NCBI RefSeq assembly: GCF_900110075.1
Contig: NZ_FOCJ01000001.1
Location: forward strand, 744,001-808,000
Direction: 5' to 3'
DNA from: Paenibacillus sp. OV219
GTDB taxonomy: Bacteria > Bacillota > Bacilli > Paenibacillales > Paenibacillaceae
Length of the DNA: 64,000 bases
Under the pieces are notes generated by a model that searched no databases, was not told the DNA's origin, and saw only the letters and a list, made by a program, of their open reading frames with translations. A program made the position numbers and the translations under genes. Below, piece by piece: positions 9,836 through 17,787 of the stretch; positions within the stretch are counted from its first letter, which is position 1; every line of letters starts with the position of its first letter.

Positions 9836-11823
9836 TCGGCAACGGTAAAATTCTGATCAACCTAGATCGCAACTGTTATATTCGGGATATTTACTATCCA
9901 TTCGTTGGACAGCTGAATCATGTCGGCGGACAATATTGCAGGCTCGGGATTTGGGTAGCTGGCCAATTCTCTTGGCTCGAAGACCCGGATTGGAAGATCG
10001 AGCTTGGCTACATCGAAGATTCGCTTGTCACGAATGTCATCGCACGCAATGAAAGGCTTGCGATTGAGCTGCATATGAATGACGGCATTCACCAGCGTGA
10101 GTGCATCTACATTAAGCGTGTCGTCGTCCGCAATTTAGCGGGTGATTCACGGGAAGTGCGGCTATTCTTTCATCAGGATTTGATGATTGACGGCTCAGAG
10201 GTCGGCGATACAGCTGCCTATTATCCGGATAATCATACGCTTTACCATTACAAACGGTCTTCTTACTTCATGTTTAACGGCTTCTCGGATGAGGGTGGAA
10301 TGACGCAGTATACGACTGGCATCAAGCGGTTCCACTCCGCAGAAGGCACTTGGCGTGACGCCGAGGACGGCAACCTGATGGGCAACTCGATTGCCCAGGG
10401 CTCTGTCGACAGCACGATCAGCTTCCGGACGGTCGTACCACCACATGGAGAACAGACGATCTATTACTGGATGTCCATTGGCAGCGATCTTGAAGCGGTG
10501 AAGAAGTTGAACCAATATGTGCAGGACAGCCATCCGGAGAAGCTGCTCAGCCGGATCGTTATCTACTGGAATCATTGGTTGCAGCGCGCTGAACATAATC
10601 TCGGTGATCTGTCGCCGGAGGTTGCTCGTTTGTTCCGGCTCAGCCTGCTGCTCGTTCGGACGCAGACGGACGAACGCGGTGCCATTATCGCAGCGAACGA
10701 CACGGATATCCTGCAATACAACCGCGACCATTACAGCTACATGTGGCCGCGTGACGGCGCTCTAATCGCTGATGCGATGTCAGCGGCGGGCTTCCAGAGT
10801 GTCATTGCGCCATTCTTCCAGTTCTGCGCGCAAGCTTTGTCGCCGGATGGCTACTTGTATCACAAGTACAATCCAGACGGCACGGTCGGCTCCAGCTGGC
10901 ATCCTTACATTGTGCAAGGAAGCCGGAGGCTGCCGATCCAGGAGGACGAGACGGCACTTGTACTGTTCGCCTTATGGAAGGACTATACACGCCATCAAGT
11001 GATCGAGCTGCCGCAATCGCTTTACAACAATCTGATCCGCAAGAGTGCTGCATTCCTTAGCCAATATATGGATTACAGCTTGTCGCTTCCGAAGCCGAGC
11101 TATGATCTGTGGGAAGAGCGATACGGCATCTGGACGTACACCGTGGCGTCGGTCTATGGTGGCTTAATCGCGGCATCATTCTTCACGGAGCTGTTCGGCG
11201 ACTATGAACGAAGCGATCATTTCCGTTCGACCGCTCATTCGATCAAGCAGGCGATGCTCACGCATCTGTGGGATGAGGAGTCTGGCCGGTTCGCGCGTGG
11301 TCTTATCCAGAAAGATAATCAATGGGTGAAGGATATGACCCTGGAGAGCAGTCTGTTCGGTATTTGGGAGTTCGGCGTTCTGCCGGTTGATGACGAGCGG
11401 GTCATTAAGACGATGAATGCGATCAAAGGCGGTCTGTCCGTTCGCACGCATGTCGGCGGCGCGGCGCGTTACACGAACGATTACTACTTCCAACAGTCAG
11501 GCGACATTGAGAATATACCGGGCAATCCGTGGATTATTTGTACACTCTGGGTTGCTAATTTCGAGATTGAATCGGCGAAGAATCTTGCCGATCTGGAGAA
11601 GCCGCGCGAGACATTGCAGTGGGTCGTTGATCATGCCCTCGGAAGCGGCGTTCTACCGGAGCAGCTGCATCCGCTAGACGGTAGTCCGATGTCGGTTGCG
11701 CCGCTTACATGGTCGCATGCGACTTATGTGCAGTCGGTGACGCGATATGCAGAGAAGTATAAGGAGCTCATTGCGGCTGCGTCAGTATCAGCTGCTGCAG
11801 AGCAGCAATATGAACAAGCATAA
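9817..11823 (+). CDS. Glycoside hydrolase family 15 protein (glucoamylase-like)
   Basis: The 668-residue protein has an N-terminal beta-sandwich (MARHLVIGNGKILINLDRNCYIRDIYYPFVG) and a C-terminal (alpha/alpha)6 barrel. GH15 marks are YMWPRDGALIADAM, IQEDETALVLFALWKDY with a candidate general acid Glu, and GVLPEQLHPLDG with a candidate general base, followed by PLTWSHATYV. It would release glucose from the ends of alpha-glucans in the cytoplasm; no signal peptide is seen. It starts inside glgA, after AAAGGAG. It occupies the place held by glycogen phosphorylase glgP in the B. subtilis glgBCDAP operon. Some GH15 members act on trehalose or isomalto-oligosaccharides, so the substrate is inferred. 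Confidence 0.88.
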   Translation: MARHLVIGNGKILINLDRNCYIRDIYYPFVGQLNHVGGQYCRLGIWVAGQFSWLEDPDWKIELGYIEDSLVTNVIARNERLAIELHMNDGIHQRECIYIKRVVVRNLAGDSREVRLFFHQDLMIDGSEVGDTAAYYPDNHTLYHYKRSSYFMFNGFSDEGGMTQYTTGIKRFHSAEGTWRDAEDGNLMGNSIAQGSVDSTISFRTVVPPHGEQTIYYWMSIGSDLEAVKKLNQYVQDSHPEKLLSRIVIYWNHWLQRAEHNLGDLSPEVARLFRLSLLLVRTQTDERGAIIAANDTDILQYNRDHYSYMWPRDGALIADAMSAAGFQSVIAPFFQFCAQALSPDGYLYHKYNPDGTVGSSWHPYIVQGSRRLPIQEDETALVLFALWKDYTRHQVIELPQSLYNNLIRKSAAFLSQYMDYSLSLPKPSYDLWEERYGIWTYTVASVYGGLIAASFFTELFGDYERSDHFRSTAHSIKQAMLTHLWDEESGRFARGLIQKDNQWVKDMTLESSLFGIWEFGVLPVDDERVIKTMNAIKGGLSVRTHVGGAARYTNDYYFQQSGDIENIPGNPWIICTLWVANFEIESAKNLADLEKPRETLQWVVDHALGSGVLPEQLHPLDGSPMSVAPLTWSHATYVQSVTRYAEKYKELIAAASVSAAAEQQYEQA

Positions 11824-11825
11824 TT

Positions 11826-11875
11826 GAAGAAGAACAGCAGCCAGGGCATTCATGCTCTAGCTGCTGTTCTTCTTT
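11826..11875 (+). terminator. Terminator of the glycogen operon
   Basis: Long stem GAAGAAGAACAGCAGC paired with GCTGCTGTTCTTCTT directly after the last stop codon. The 3' side is U-rich. Confidence 0.85.
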
Positions 11876-11995
11876 GTGCTTCTCAGATTTATGCTGATCG
11901 GGAACTTGAATTTCAAACATCACTTCGTTGCTGCTTGCGAAAGAGCGGCAGCGGACGGCTCGGAAATTATTTTCAGAAAATTAGGTGAATGGCTC

Positions 11996-12024
11996 TTGAA
12001 CTTTCCGAAGGACCCGCCTATAAT
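11996..12024 (+). promoter_or_regulatory. Sigma-A promoter of the thrS leader
   Basis: TTGAAC at 11996-12001 and TATAAT at 12019-12024 are separated by exactly 17 nt. Transcription would begin near 12031, at the start of the T-box leader. Confidence 0.85.
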
Positions 12025-12030
12025 ATGGAG

Positions 12031-12324
12031 CACAGCAGTATATCAGGCGATAACCAAAGACATGATTCCCTTCCGTCAGGCTGCACAGAGAGAGGAGCGA
12101 TTGCTGCAAGCTCCTTCTGTCCTGAGATCGGAGTTACCCCTTTGCAGCTGTGCCGTTGAACCTTGGCGACTATGTGTCCCAGTTGTAAATGGTGCCGTCT
12201 TATCCACGTTACAGGATGCTAAGAAGGACCTCTCGCACAATGGAGCTTATGCTTCGCGAGGGTCGAATTAGGGTGGAACCACGAGCTGAACGCACTCGTC
12301 CCTTATGGACATGTGCGTTTTTTT
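12031..12324 (+). promoter_or_regulatory. T-box riboswitch (threonyl) upstream of thrS
   Basis: The leader has the T-box sequence AGGGTGGAACCACG at 12270-12283, then a terminator hairpin (ACGCAC-T-CGTCC / GGACATGTGCGT) with a run of T ending near 12324. Further 5' are the AGTA of the specifier loop and a distal Stem I loop GATTGCTGCAA. A Thr codon ACC at 12136-12138 is a candidate specifier. Uncharged tRNA-Thr is expected to stabilise the antiterminator and switch thrS on. An open frame across 11876-12271 is incidental. Confidence 0.93.
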
Positions 12325-12360
12325 GCGTTCAAAATAATGGAATCGAACGGAGGAAATCTC

Positions 12361-14280
12361 GTGGGTAACATCGTAAATGTAAAGCTGCCAAGTGGAATGG
12401 TAAGAAGCTACGAAGCAGGCGTATCGGCTGAGGATGTGGCGAAATCAATTAGCGCATCCTTGGCGAAGCAAGCCGTAGCGGGCAAAGTGAACGGGAGGCT
12501 GGTTGATCTCAGCAGTCTCGTGGAAGAAGATTGTGAGCTTGCGATTATCGAGCAAGGCAGCGTGGATGGGCAACACATCCTCCGTCACAGCACTGCGCAT
12601 CTGATGGCGCAGGCGATTAAGCGCATCTATGGTGAAGCGTCGGTTCAGCTTGGCGTCGGTCCAGTCATAGAGGATGGCTTCTATTATGACGTTGCGATTG
12701 CACAGCCGCTCTCCCCTGCAGATTTGTTGGCAATTGAGAAAGAGATGGAGCGGATTGTACAGCAAAATGTACCGATTGTGCGCCGCATCGTCAGTCGGGA
12801 GGAAGCACTTGTGTTCTTCGGGAGCCGAGGTGAGCATCTGAAGCAGGAGCTCATCCGTGACTTGCCGGAATCGGAAGTCATCTCGATCTACGAGCAGGGA
12901 GAGTTCGCTGATCTGTGCAGAGGGCCGCATCTTCCGTCTACAGGGCGGATTAAGGCATTCAAGCTGCAGTCGGTAGCTGGCGCATACTGGCGGGGCAATC
13001 CCGACAATGCCGTGCTGCAGCGCATCTATGGTACAGCGTTCACTAAGAAGGCGCAGCTGGATGAGCATCTGCAGCTGCTTGAGGAGGCGAAGAAGCGGGA
13101 TCATCGGAAGCTCGGCAAGGAGCTTGAGCTGTTCATGTTCTCGGAGGAAGCGCCGGGCATGCCGTTCTATCTGCCGAAAGGGATGAAGCTGCGTACAGAG
13201 CTTGAGCAGTTCTCCCGTGAGATGCAGAACAGACGCGGATATGACGAGGTTCGTACGCCACTCATGATGAATCAGCGGTTGTGGCAAGAGTCCGGCCACT
13301 GGGATCATTACAAGGACAATATGTATTTCACTGAAGTAGATGAGACAGATTATGCGCTCAAGCCGATGAACTGCCCCGGCCATATGTTGATCTATAAGAA
13401 TAGCCTGCATTCGTATCGTGAGCTGCCACTACGAATTGCAGAGTTCGGACAGGTGCACCGACATGAGTATTCCGGAGCACTGAGTGGCATGATGCGAGTG
13501 CGGACATTTTGCCAGGATGATGCGCATTTGTTCGTACGGCCTGACCAGATCGAGGAGGAGATCGGCAAAATCATTGCGCTCATTGACGATATCTATTCGG
13601 TGTTCGGGTTCTCCTACCGAATTGAGCTGTCGACTCGTCCTGAAGATTCGATGGGCTCACAGGAGCTTTGGGATCAAGCCGAATCTTCGCTTCAGCAGGT
13701 GCTCGATCACCGAGGCATCTCTTACCGATTGAACGAAGGCGACGGAGCATTCTATGGACCAAAGATTGATTTCCACATCCTTGATGCGCTGAAGCGCAGC
13801 TGGCAATGTGCAACGATTCAGTTGGATTTCCAAATGCCGGAGAAGTTCGACTTGTCCTATATCGGCGAGGATGGCGCTAAACACCGTCCAGTCGTCATTC
13901 ACCGCGCCGTCTATGGCTCGATTGACCGGTTCGTCGGTATTCTGACTGAGCATTACGCTGGGGCATTCCCGCTCTGGCTTTCACCGGTACAGATCAAAGT
14001 GATTCCTGTGTCCGAGAAAGATGTTGACCATGCGTTCTCCGTGAAGCAGCAACTGGAGGAGGCAGGGCTGCGCATCGAGATTGATCATCGGAACGAGAAG
14101 CTTGGCTATAAGATCCGCGAGGCACAGCTTGAGAAGGTGCCGTATATGCTCGTACTGGGTGAAGCGGAGCGCCAATCGAACGACGTTGCTGTTAGGCAGA
14201 GGGGAAAAGGCGACATCGGTACAATGTCGATCGCTATTTTCATCCAGCAGCTTAAAGACGAAGTTGCCTCGAAAAAGTAA
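12361..14280 (+). CDS. thrS: Threonyl-tRNA synthetase
   Basis: Charges tRNA-Thr in the cytoplasm. The 639-residue protein has an N-terminal TGS domain (MGNIVNVKLPSGMVRSYEAG, residues 1-62), an editing domain with LRHSTAHLMAQAIKRIYG, the class II catalytic core with MNCPGHMLIYKN (zinc-binding Cys) and RVRTFCQDDAHLF, and a C-terminal anticodon-binding domain (PLWLSPVQIKVIPVSEKD). GTG 12361 is chosen as start because CGGAGGAAA at 12348-12356 is correctly spaced; the open frame extends upstream to 12313 into the terminator of the leader. Length matches Bacillus ThrS (643). Controlled by the T-box just upstream. Confidence 0.95.
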   Translation: MGNIVNVKLPSGMVRSYEAGVSAEDVAKSISASLAKQAVAGKVNGRLVDLSSLVEEDCELAIIEQGSVDGQHILRHSTAHLMAQAIKRIYGEASVQLGVGPVIEDGFYYDVAIAQPLSPADLLAIEKEMERIVQQNVPIVRRIVSREEALVFFGSRGEHLKQELIRDLPESEVISIYEQGEFADLCRGPHLPSTGRIKAFKLQSVAGAYWRGNPDNAVLQRIYGTAFTKKAQLDEHLQLLEEAKKRDHRKLGKELELFMFSEEAPGMPFYLPKGMKLRTELEQFSREMQNRRGYDEVRTPLMMNQRLWQESGHWDHYKDNMYFTEVDETDYALKPMNCPGHMLIYKNSLHSYRELPLRIAEFGQVHRHEYSGALSGMMRVRTFCQDDAHLFVRPDQIEEEIGKIIALIDDIYSVFGFSYRIELSTRPEDSMGSQELWDQAESSLQQVLDHRGISYRLNEGDGAFYGPKIDFHILDALKRSWQCATIQLDFQMPEKFDLSYIGEDGAKHRPVVIHRAVYGSIDRFVGILTEHYAGAFPLWLSPVQIKVIPVSEKDVDHAFSVKQQLEEAGLRIEIDHRNEKLGYKIREAQLEKVPYMLVLGEAERQSNDVAVRQRGKGDIGTMSIAIFIQQLKDEVASKK

Positions 14281-14298
14281 AAACAAACACAAGCAAAA

Positions 14299-14331
14299 AC
14301 CGGCCCTGCACCCATGGCAGGACCGGTTCTT
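14299..14331. terminator. Bidirectional terminator between thrS and the yjcZ-like gene
   Basis: Stem AACCGGCCCTGC / GGCAGGACCGGTT. The T run is stronger on the minus strand, so it serves the small minus-strand gene at least as well as thrS. Confidence 0.75.
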
Positions 14332-14349
14332 GTTATGAGCAATAGGATG

Positions 14350-14475
14350 TTAGATAAAACCGCCACGAAGAACGATTACTAACAAAATATAGAGTACAAG
14401 AATAATGCCTGCACTAGTCCAAAGAAGGCCTGGTCCGCATCCCATTCCTGCGCCACCTACACCGCCGTATCCCAC
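14350..14475 (-). CDS. YjcZ-like tiny sporulation membrane protein
   Basis: A 41-residue protein with a Gly-rich N-terminus (GYGGVGGAGMGCGPG) and one membrane helix (SAGIILVLYILLVIVL) ending in RGGFI. This layout is that of the tiny YjcZ family of Bacillus and Paenibacillus spore proteins. It is too short to be found by length alone; GTG at 14473-14475 is preceded by GGGAGG with 8-nt spacing, which decides the start. It lies just downstream of the gerP operon on the same strand, which fits expression during sporulation. The family's molecular role is not established. Confidence 0.7.
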   Translation of the reverse strand: MGYGGVGGAGMGCGPGLLWTSAGIILVLYILLVIVLRGGFI

Positions 14476-14653
14476 TGTACATACCTCCCGAGTGGTTATT
14501 TTGTGATGTTTCTGATCACATTTGTAATATATGCCTTTGCTAGTAATTCGATTGGACGTTTGTACCGGGTGCATTTGCATTTGTACATTCGCCCAGATGA
14601 GGTTGCTGTAGCGACGCGGGTCGATATGCCTGGCATGTCAAGCGCCTACTTAT
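14476..14653 (-). other. Intergenic region between gerPE and the yjcZ-like gene
   Basis: No gene is seen. A small inverted repeat TGTGAT (14502-14507) / ATCACA (14515-14520) lies close to the yjcZ-like start and could be an operator or short hairpin. No clear terminator follows gerPE. Confidence 0.4.
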
Positions 14654-15106
14654 TTATTCAGAATCGTATATCGTCGGAACAGGTGTCGAGACAGAGAATT
14701 GCCGTACATGCTTGACTCTTGCCTCGCCTTTCATCTTCAGTCCGTTGCCGATAAGCAGCAGAGCCGCGCTGCTGACCGCAATAATCTCGATGCAGCCGAC
14801 GCTAATCGTAGGCAAGCAATTGGTTGTCCGAATATAATCCGGCTCGGGATCCATCTCATTTATGAGGGGCTTCATCGTTGGAGTCTCGCGGTCGAAGATG
14901 TCGTAGGACTCGAAATAAACATTGCCGGATGTGAGATGATCCGAAGCTCGCTGAACGGCAAGCGCGCGCAGCGAAGCATTCACCTCAGCGCGGTCGCCAA
15001 TCTGCACGACTGAGGCGGTACCCACTGTGTTCACGTAGATGCCGCCAACCTCGGACGTGCGGACCGGGAAATCCTCTTGCTGCGTCTCACGCGTCTCAGG
15101 ATTCAT
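14654..15106 (-). CDS. gerPE: Spore germination protein GerPE
   Basis: A 150-residue protein matching the GerPE position and style. Short beta-rich segments such as VGGIYVNTVGTASVVQIGDRAEVN and CIEIIAVSSAALLLIGNGLKMKGEARVKHVRQF repeat the VQIGD-type motif shared across GerP proteins. GerP proteins act in the spore coat and help germinants cross it. The start overlaps the end of gerPD by 11 nt, so it is translated within the operon gerPA-gerPB-gerPC-gerPD-gerPE. The operon ends here; no gerPF follows. Confidence 0.75.
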   Translation of the reverse strand: MNPETRETQQEDFPVRTSEVGGIYVNTVGTASVVQIGDRAEVNASLRALAVQRASDHLTSGNVYFESYDIFDRETPTMKPLINEMDPEPDYIRTTNCLPTISVGCIEIIAVSSAALLLIGNGLKMKGEARVKHVRQFSVSTPVPTIYDSE

Positions 15107-15359
15107 GCTTCAACAGCTCCTCCAGTCCTTCCAGTGTTTCCTTCTTGAATACATCAGCTTCGCCTTCGGCACGTTCAAACCCTTCCGGTTCTTCAAGCGG
15201 CGCAAGCGGTCCAACGATGACGGATTCCGGCGGCGTATCAAACATGGAGACGAGCGATATTTGCTCCGTATCCCCGATTTGAAGCATGGAGGCACTCGCG
15301 ACACCGGTTAATTGAATGCTCCCGACGGCGAGCACATGATTGACGACGTTTAGTTGCAT
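15096..15359 (-). CDS. gerPD: Spore germination protein GerPD
   Basis: An 87-residue protein beginning MQLNVVNHVLAVGSIQLTGVASASMLQIGDTEQISL. The SxSxxQIGD pattern in the first 35 residues is typical of GerPD/GerPB. The acidic C-terminal tail (EEPEGFERAEGEADVFKKE) is longer than the roughly 60-residue Bacillus GerPD. AAAGGGGC lies about 13 nt before the ATG, a rather long spacing. It sits between gerPC and gerPE, as in Bacillus. Confidence 0.78.
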   Translation of the reverse strand: MQLNVVNHVLAVGSIQLTGVASASMLQIGDTEQISLVSMFDTPPESVIVGPLAPLEEPEGFERAEGEADVFKKETLEGLEELLKHES

Positions 15360-15378
15360 TCGTGCTCAGGGCCCCTTT

Positions 15379-16191
15379 CTAACTGCCGTTGTTCTGCAGC
15401 TTACTCATATAGTTGCGCAGAGCCATCTCGATATCGCGCGTTGTCTTGGAGATGACGGTTTGCGGAATGCTTGGTTTGTCGATCTCACCAGTGCCTGGGC
15501 CGCTTTGTCCATCAGCTTGCGTTTGCGCGCCGTTATGCGACTTGGACACTTGCTCGATGTAGAACTGAATGCGCGTGCTCATTTGCTTGCGGATATCTTC
15601 AATGACAAGTCTGCGGTGATACGGATCAAGCGGGATGGCCATCTCTGTCTCGATCGCCTTGAGTCGTTCGGGGGCTGTATGATCGAGGAATAGATCGACC
15701 TGCCGCCGAACTTCCGGGAACGGGGCGGAAGGCATGACATCTTGCGGTCCGCCGACCATGCCGCCTTGAGCCGGGAAGTGATTGACTTTGCTGTTCTGAG
15801 CGCTATTGGCGGGAGTCAGCTTCGGCGTCTTGCCCAGCAAGCTCGGATCGTTTACGACGACTTCGCTCACGTTGCTGCTGCTCGGCAGAACGAGCTGGCC
15901 GACTTCCTTGACGAATTCTTCGCTTGGCGGCGTCATCCCAATATTGAGCGTGCCGTCCAGCTTCTCGACCTTCAATTGGTCAAAATGATACTGTATCGTA
16001 TCGACATGATACATCGGTTTGTTCTCAGCCATCTCGATGCGGACATTCAGCATTTCAATCTGCTTATTCAGCTTATTAATGACGGCCTGCTGCTCATTCA
16101 GCTGGCAATGCAGCTTATGCATATTATGGCTGAGCAGATTCCACATCTGCCACGGCGTGAGCGGCTGTTGATCGCTTGGCTGCATGGGCAA
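15379..16191 (-). CDS. gerPC: Spore germination protein GerPC
   Basis: A 270-residue protein, the largest of the operon. Residues 20-55 form a coiled coil (LHCQLNEQQAVINKLNKQIEMLNVRIEMAE), followed by the GerPC signature YHVDTIQYHFDQLKVEKLDGTLNIGMTPP. This is what marks GerPC in Bacillus, where it is needed for normal germinant entry. The likely start is TTG 16191, which has the best distance to GGAGG; ATG 16185 is an alternative two codons downstream. It lies 16 nt after gerPB. Confidence 0.85.
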   Translation of the reverse strand: MPMQPSDQQPLTPWQMWNLLSHNMHKLHCQLNEQQAVINKLNKQIEMLNVRIEMAENKPMYHVDTIQYHFDQLKVEKLDGTLNIGMTPPSEEFVKEVGQLVLPSSSNVSEVVVNDPSLLGKTPKLTPANSAQNSKVNHFPAQGGMVGGPQDVMPSAPFPEVRRQVDLFLDHTAPERLKAIETEMAIPLDPYHRRLVIEDIRKQMSTRIQFYIEQVSKSHNGAQTQADGQSGPGTGEIDKPSIPQTVISKTTRDIEMALRNYMSKLQNNGS

Positions 16192-16207
16192 TAGGCACCT
16201 CCGAACG

Positions 16208-16408
16208 TTAACGTGGATTCGGCAACGGCACGAAATTCAGCGGGTTCTCCTCGACCTGTGGTGCTGCTTCGGCGAAGCCTCCTGAATTGTACAACTGCGA
16301 CAGGGAAGAGATGGACCCCGCCGTCCCGACCTGCAGGACGGAGGAGTTCGCCACACTGTCAACCCTTAGCTGATGAATCGTAATGGTCTGATGAACGGTG
16401 ATATTCAT
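16208..16408 (-). CDS. gerPB: Spore germination protein GerPB
   Basis: A 66-residue protein beginning MNITVHQTITIHQLRVDSVANSSVLQVGTAGSI, which has the family pattern of a short beta strand followed by SSVLQVG. Its start ATG overlaps the gerPA stop by one base (TAATG on the minus strand), so the two are translationally coupled. The C-terminal half is Pro-rich and poorly conserved. Confidence 0.82.
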   Translation of the reverse strand: MNITVHQTITIHQLRVDSVANSSVLQVGTAGSISSLSQLYNSGGFAEAAPQVEENPLNFVPLPNPR

Positions 16409-16644
16409 TAGACGTTCACTCCAGAAGCCACTTCATTGGTCGTATTGTCTTGGAAGTCAGGATCGTTCGTATTCGTTGCACTGACGGCGTTGTTGGAGTT
16501 GGTGAGACCGCCTGTTAAGAACGAACCTGCTCCAGCATACGTTTTGGATGAACTTGACGGAGAAATTTGGACGGAATCGCCAAACTGAACGACGGCACTT
16601 GAGCCGACGCTTATCACTTTAACGAAGCCAACGATTGCGGGCAT
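16408..16644 (-). CDS. gerPA: Spore germination protein of the GerPA/GerPF family
   Basis: A 78-residue protein starting MPAIVGFVKVISVGSSAVVQFGDSVQISPSS, then SKTYAGAGSF and SATNTNDPDFQDN, all hallmarks of the GerPA/GerPF family. GerPA and GerPF are paralogues, and the AGAGSF segment could fit either; gene position (first in the operon) favours GerPA. TTAGGAGTG precedes ATG 16644. It is the promoter-proximal gene of the operon. In Bacillus the operon is transcribed in the mother cell by sigma-K RNA polymerase. Confidence 0.88.
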   Translation of the reverse strand: MPAIVGFVKVISVGSSAVVQFGDSVQISPSSSSKTYAGAGSFLTGGLTNSNNAVSATNTNDPDFQDNTTNEVASGVNV

Positions 16645-16800
16645 TGCACAGTCACTCCTAACCTGATCTCTCAGCGCGGGATATGACATCTTATGCGGCA
16701 AACGCCCAGTTGTTCCATCACGGAACGGTTTGTGCCCATCTAAACCGAAAATGCATATGATGTAGGCGACAAGGTTTATGGTGCTGGGGGTGCGAGAGGA

Positions 16801-17226
16801 ATGGCAGGGGATTGGGAGGAGCTGGAGCAATGGATGGAGACGCAGCAGCTGCCTAAGGGCTTCGATATATTCAAGCAATCGGATTGGATCGAGAATTATG
16901 TTCGCAAAATGATGAACAAAGCGCTGCCTGCTGCATCATCTGCGCTGAAGCCGACAAATGCGAATATATTGGAGACGAAACGACATGTGATTGTTACCTA
17001 TCCGCTTGGTGAATCGGCTGATCTGGGGGCATTGAAGCTGCTCGTGAAGGAGGATCGCGTCAAGCTTAGCGGGATAGGTGGAAGTGAGAGCGAGGTAGTC
17101 CGGCTGCCGAAGCTCGTGTTACCGCGTTCGTGCATCGCTGAGTATGACGGCGCAGTACTGAAGATTAAGCTGAAGAAACGGCCGCCGAGCAAAAGATCGC
17201 ATGTGGCTTCGATTCATGGGCTGTGA
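16801..17226 (+). CDS. Small heat shock (alpha-crystallin/Hsp20)-like protein
   Basis: A 141-residue protein. The C-terminal 90 residues resemble an alpha-crystallin domain (ETKRHVIVTYPLGESADLGALKLLVKEDRVKLSGIG, then VVRLPKLVLPRSCIAEYDGAVLKIKLKKR), with the usual A-x-x-x-x-G-x-L-x-I pattern near the end. Bacillus spore-coat proteins CotP and GerT share this fold. Divergent placement from gerPA suggests a spore role here too, though that is inference. The ribosome binding site is not decisive: GGGGGTG precedes ATG 16801 and GGGAGG precedes an in-frame ATG at 16834. Confidence 0.65.
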   Translation: MAGDWEELEQWMETQQLPKGFDIFKQSDWIENYVRKMMNKALPAASSALKPTNANILETKRHVIVTYPLGESADLGALKLLVKEDRVKLSGIGGSESEVVRLPKLVLPRSCIAEYDGAVLKIKLKKRPPSKRSHVASIHGL

Positions 17227-17351
17227 CCCGAGGCTGCATATTATAGAAGAAAATTCACGAATTTGTCTGATCTTACCGCTCTCAGGCGCTAGCGATCCCC
17301 GTCGATATTGGCGTATAATGCGAGTATAGACTTGCATAGGGAGTGTTTCAT

Positions 17352-17552
17352 TTGACACTGGTTGACGTTAGCCAAATTTCTGCGGCGCTGTTCGTTTTAG
17401 GTGCTGTGTTTATCTTACTTTTCTTCTCACTGCTTAGTCTCGGCATTCTCAAGATGTTCCAGCAGCGTTTCCGTGCAGGTGTATACAGCTTCATTGGTGC
17501 CGTAGTCAGCGGCGTTACATTCGGTATTATTCTTGCGAATTGGTCTTTCTGA
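17352..17552 (+). CDS. Small two-helix membrane protein, unknown function
   Basis: A 66-residue protein with two membrane segments: SAALFVLGAVFILLFFSLLSLGIL and VYSFIGAVVSGVTFGIILANW, joined by a basic loop (KMFQQRFR). I do not recognise it with certainty; size and topology recall small DUF2768-type proteins of bacilli. GGGAG at 17339-17343 is 8 nt from TTG 17352, so a TTG start is preferred over GTG 17343. A TATAAT lies at 17314-17319. A terminator follows, so it is transcribed alone. Confidence 0.6.
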   Translation: MTLVDVSQISAALFVLGAVFILLFFSLLSLGILKMFQQRFRAGVYSFIGAVVSGVTFGIILANWSF

Positions 17553-17587
17553 AGCGATGAAGACTGTTAGCAATATTGCTTCCAAAT

Positions 17588-17636
17588 AAGCTGTCCCGAC
17601 GACTGTGATCAAGCAGTCCTGGGGCAGCTTTTTTCA
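17588..17636 (+). terminator. Rho-independent terminator
   Basis: Stem AAGCTGTCCC..GACTG / CAGTCCTGGGGCAGCTT followed by TTTTTT. It ends the small membrane protein gene. Confidence 0.88.
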
Positions 17637-17787
17637 TTTAATAATTTGTTGTCCAATTGGGCTCGAAATGGCTAAAAATAGTCAATAATCCAAGTTGCCA
17701 GAACATAAGATGAAGTATAAGATAATCATATGAGAGAATATTCAGAACATTTCGTCAAATGAATCCAAACGAAGGGAGGGCTTGCCG

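Noticed and set aside
11876-12271. Open frame of 131 codons before thrS
   Set aside because: It runs straight through the promoter and T-box leader, has no ribosome site, and its protein looks random.
12445-13410. 321-codon minus-strand frame within thrS
   Set aside because: Antisense shadow of a conserved gene, with unlikely composition and no ribosome site.
14503-14715. 70-codon plus-strand frame upstream of the yjcZ-like gene
   Set aside because: No ribosome site, overlaps gerPE and the small gene's upstream region, and the product has no consistent features.
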